In this document: piece by piece, positions 7,531 through 7,718 of the stretch | How the letters are laid out: every line of letters begins with the position of its first letter | How positions within the stretch are numbered: position 1 is the stretch's first letter | Assembly (NCBI GenBank): GCA_963935005.1 | Contig: CAWWAX010000075.1 | Location: forward strand, 1 to 7,718 | Source of the DNA: GCA-2718595 sp963935005 | GTDB lineage: Bacteria > Gemmatimonadota > Gemmatimonadetes > Longimicrobiales > Gaopeijiaceae | Direction of reading: 5' to 3' | Length of the DNA stretch: 7,718 bases | Notes under the pieces: model-generated | The model's database searches: none | What the model was told of the DNA's origin: nothing | Seen by the model: only the letters and a program-made list of their open reading frames with translations | Position numbers and translations under genes: made by a program

Positions 7531-7718
7531 TCAATCCGCCTTTTTCGCCAAGACCACAGCTCCTACTATTGCAACGAACAAAAGAACTCCCGTGAATTCA
7601 AAGGCCACCAAATATTCTGTGAAAAGTGGTTCTGCAATAACCCCGATTATACCTTTTTCCGCAATCGCCATGTCGACGTCTACGCCAACATCTGAAAAGT
7701 TCATCAAGACGCTATCAT
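7531..7718 (-). CDS. nuoJ: NADH-quinone oxidoreductase subunit J, C-terminal fragment (cut by the window edge)
   Basis: Open frame entering from the right edge and ending at TGA (7533-7531); 61 residues are visible. NuoJ is a five-helix inner-membrane subunit of complex I (ND6 homologue) next to NuoK; the fragment covers its last loop and last helix. The visible end has the typical NuoJ form: a polar loop, then EPLFTEYLVAFEFTGVLLFV at about 29-48 and AIVGAVVLAKK, matching the family pattern of an LF..YL..FE motif followed by an IGA.VLA ending. The catalytically important third helix of NuoJ is outside the window, so integrity of the whole gene cannot be judged. Only one base separates its stop from the nuoK start, so translation of the two is likely coupled. 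Assignment rests on both the motif and its place before nuoK. Confidence 0.93.
   Translation of the reverse strand, partial: DSVLMNFSDVGVDVDMAIAEKGIIGVIAEPLFTEYLVAFEFTGVLLFVAIVGAVVLAKKAD

Noticed and set aside
7342..7695. Plus-strand open frame of 117 codons opposite nuoK and nuoJ
   Set aside because: It lies antisense to two well-supported genes with clear family motifs, has no recognisable domain, and its composition is what the reverse of membrane-protein codons gives.

Overview
The window is a gene-dense stretch read entirely from the minus strand. In transcription order (high to low coordinates) it holds: the 3' end of nuoJ, then nuoK, nuoL, nuoM and nuoN, a phosphomannomutase/phosphoglucomutase gene, and the 5' end of a UPF0182-family membrane protein gene that runs off the left edge. 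The largest stretch without a gene is 51 bases (between nuoN and the mutase). No RNA gene, mobile element, repeat array, CRISPR or convincing terminator was seen.

Region by region: 7718-2021 encodes the membrane-arm subunits J, K, L, M and N of the 14-subunit bacterial type I NADH dehydrogenase (complex I), in the usual gene order. All charged residues expected along the proton path are present, so the module looks functional. NuoL, NuoM and NuoN are the three antiporter-like proton pumps; NuoK and NuoJ connect them to the quinone end. Downstream, 1969-605 encodes an alpha-D-phosphohexomutase that supplies mannose-1-P or glucose-1-P for surface polysaccharides. Its stop codon overlaps the start of a polytopic membrane protein of the UPF0182 (COG1615) family, of which only about the first 201 residues lie in the window.

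Genes are packed very tightly: gap of 1 nt (nuoJ-K), 43 nt (nuoK-L), 1 nt (nuoL-M), 2 nt (nuoM-N, with the preferred start), 51 nt (nuoN-mutase) and a 1-nt overlap (mutase-UPF0182). This suggests one transcript that carries on past nuoN into cell-envelope genes.

Organism: a respiring bacterium of moderate-to-low GC by eye. A 14-subunit-type nuo operon plus UPF0182 does not fit enterics, and cyanobacteria lack this Nuo arrangement. A deltaproteobacteria-like or other uncultured marine or soil lineage is plausible, but the sequence alone does not fix the phylum. This is mainly a core-metabolism region. The points worth a second look are modest: the operon extension, a TTG start with an overlapping mini-ORF before nuoL, extra C-terminal segments in NuoL and NuoM, and the uncharacterised UPF0182 protein.
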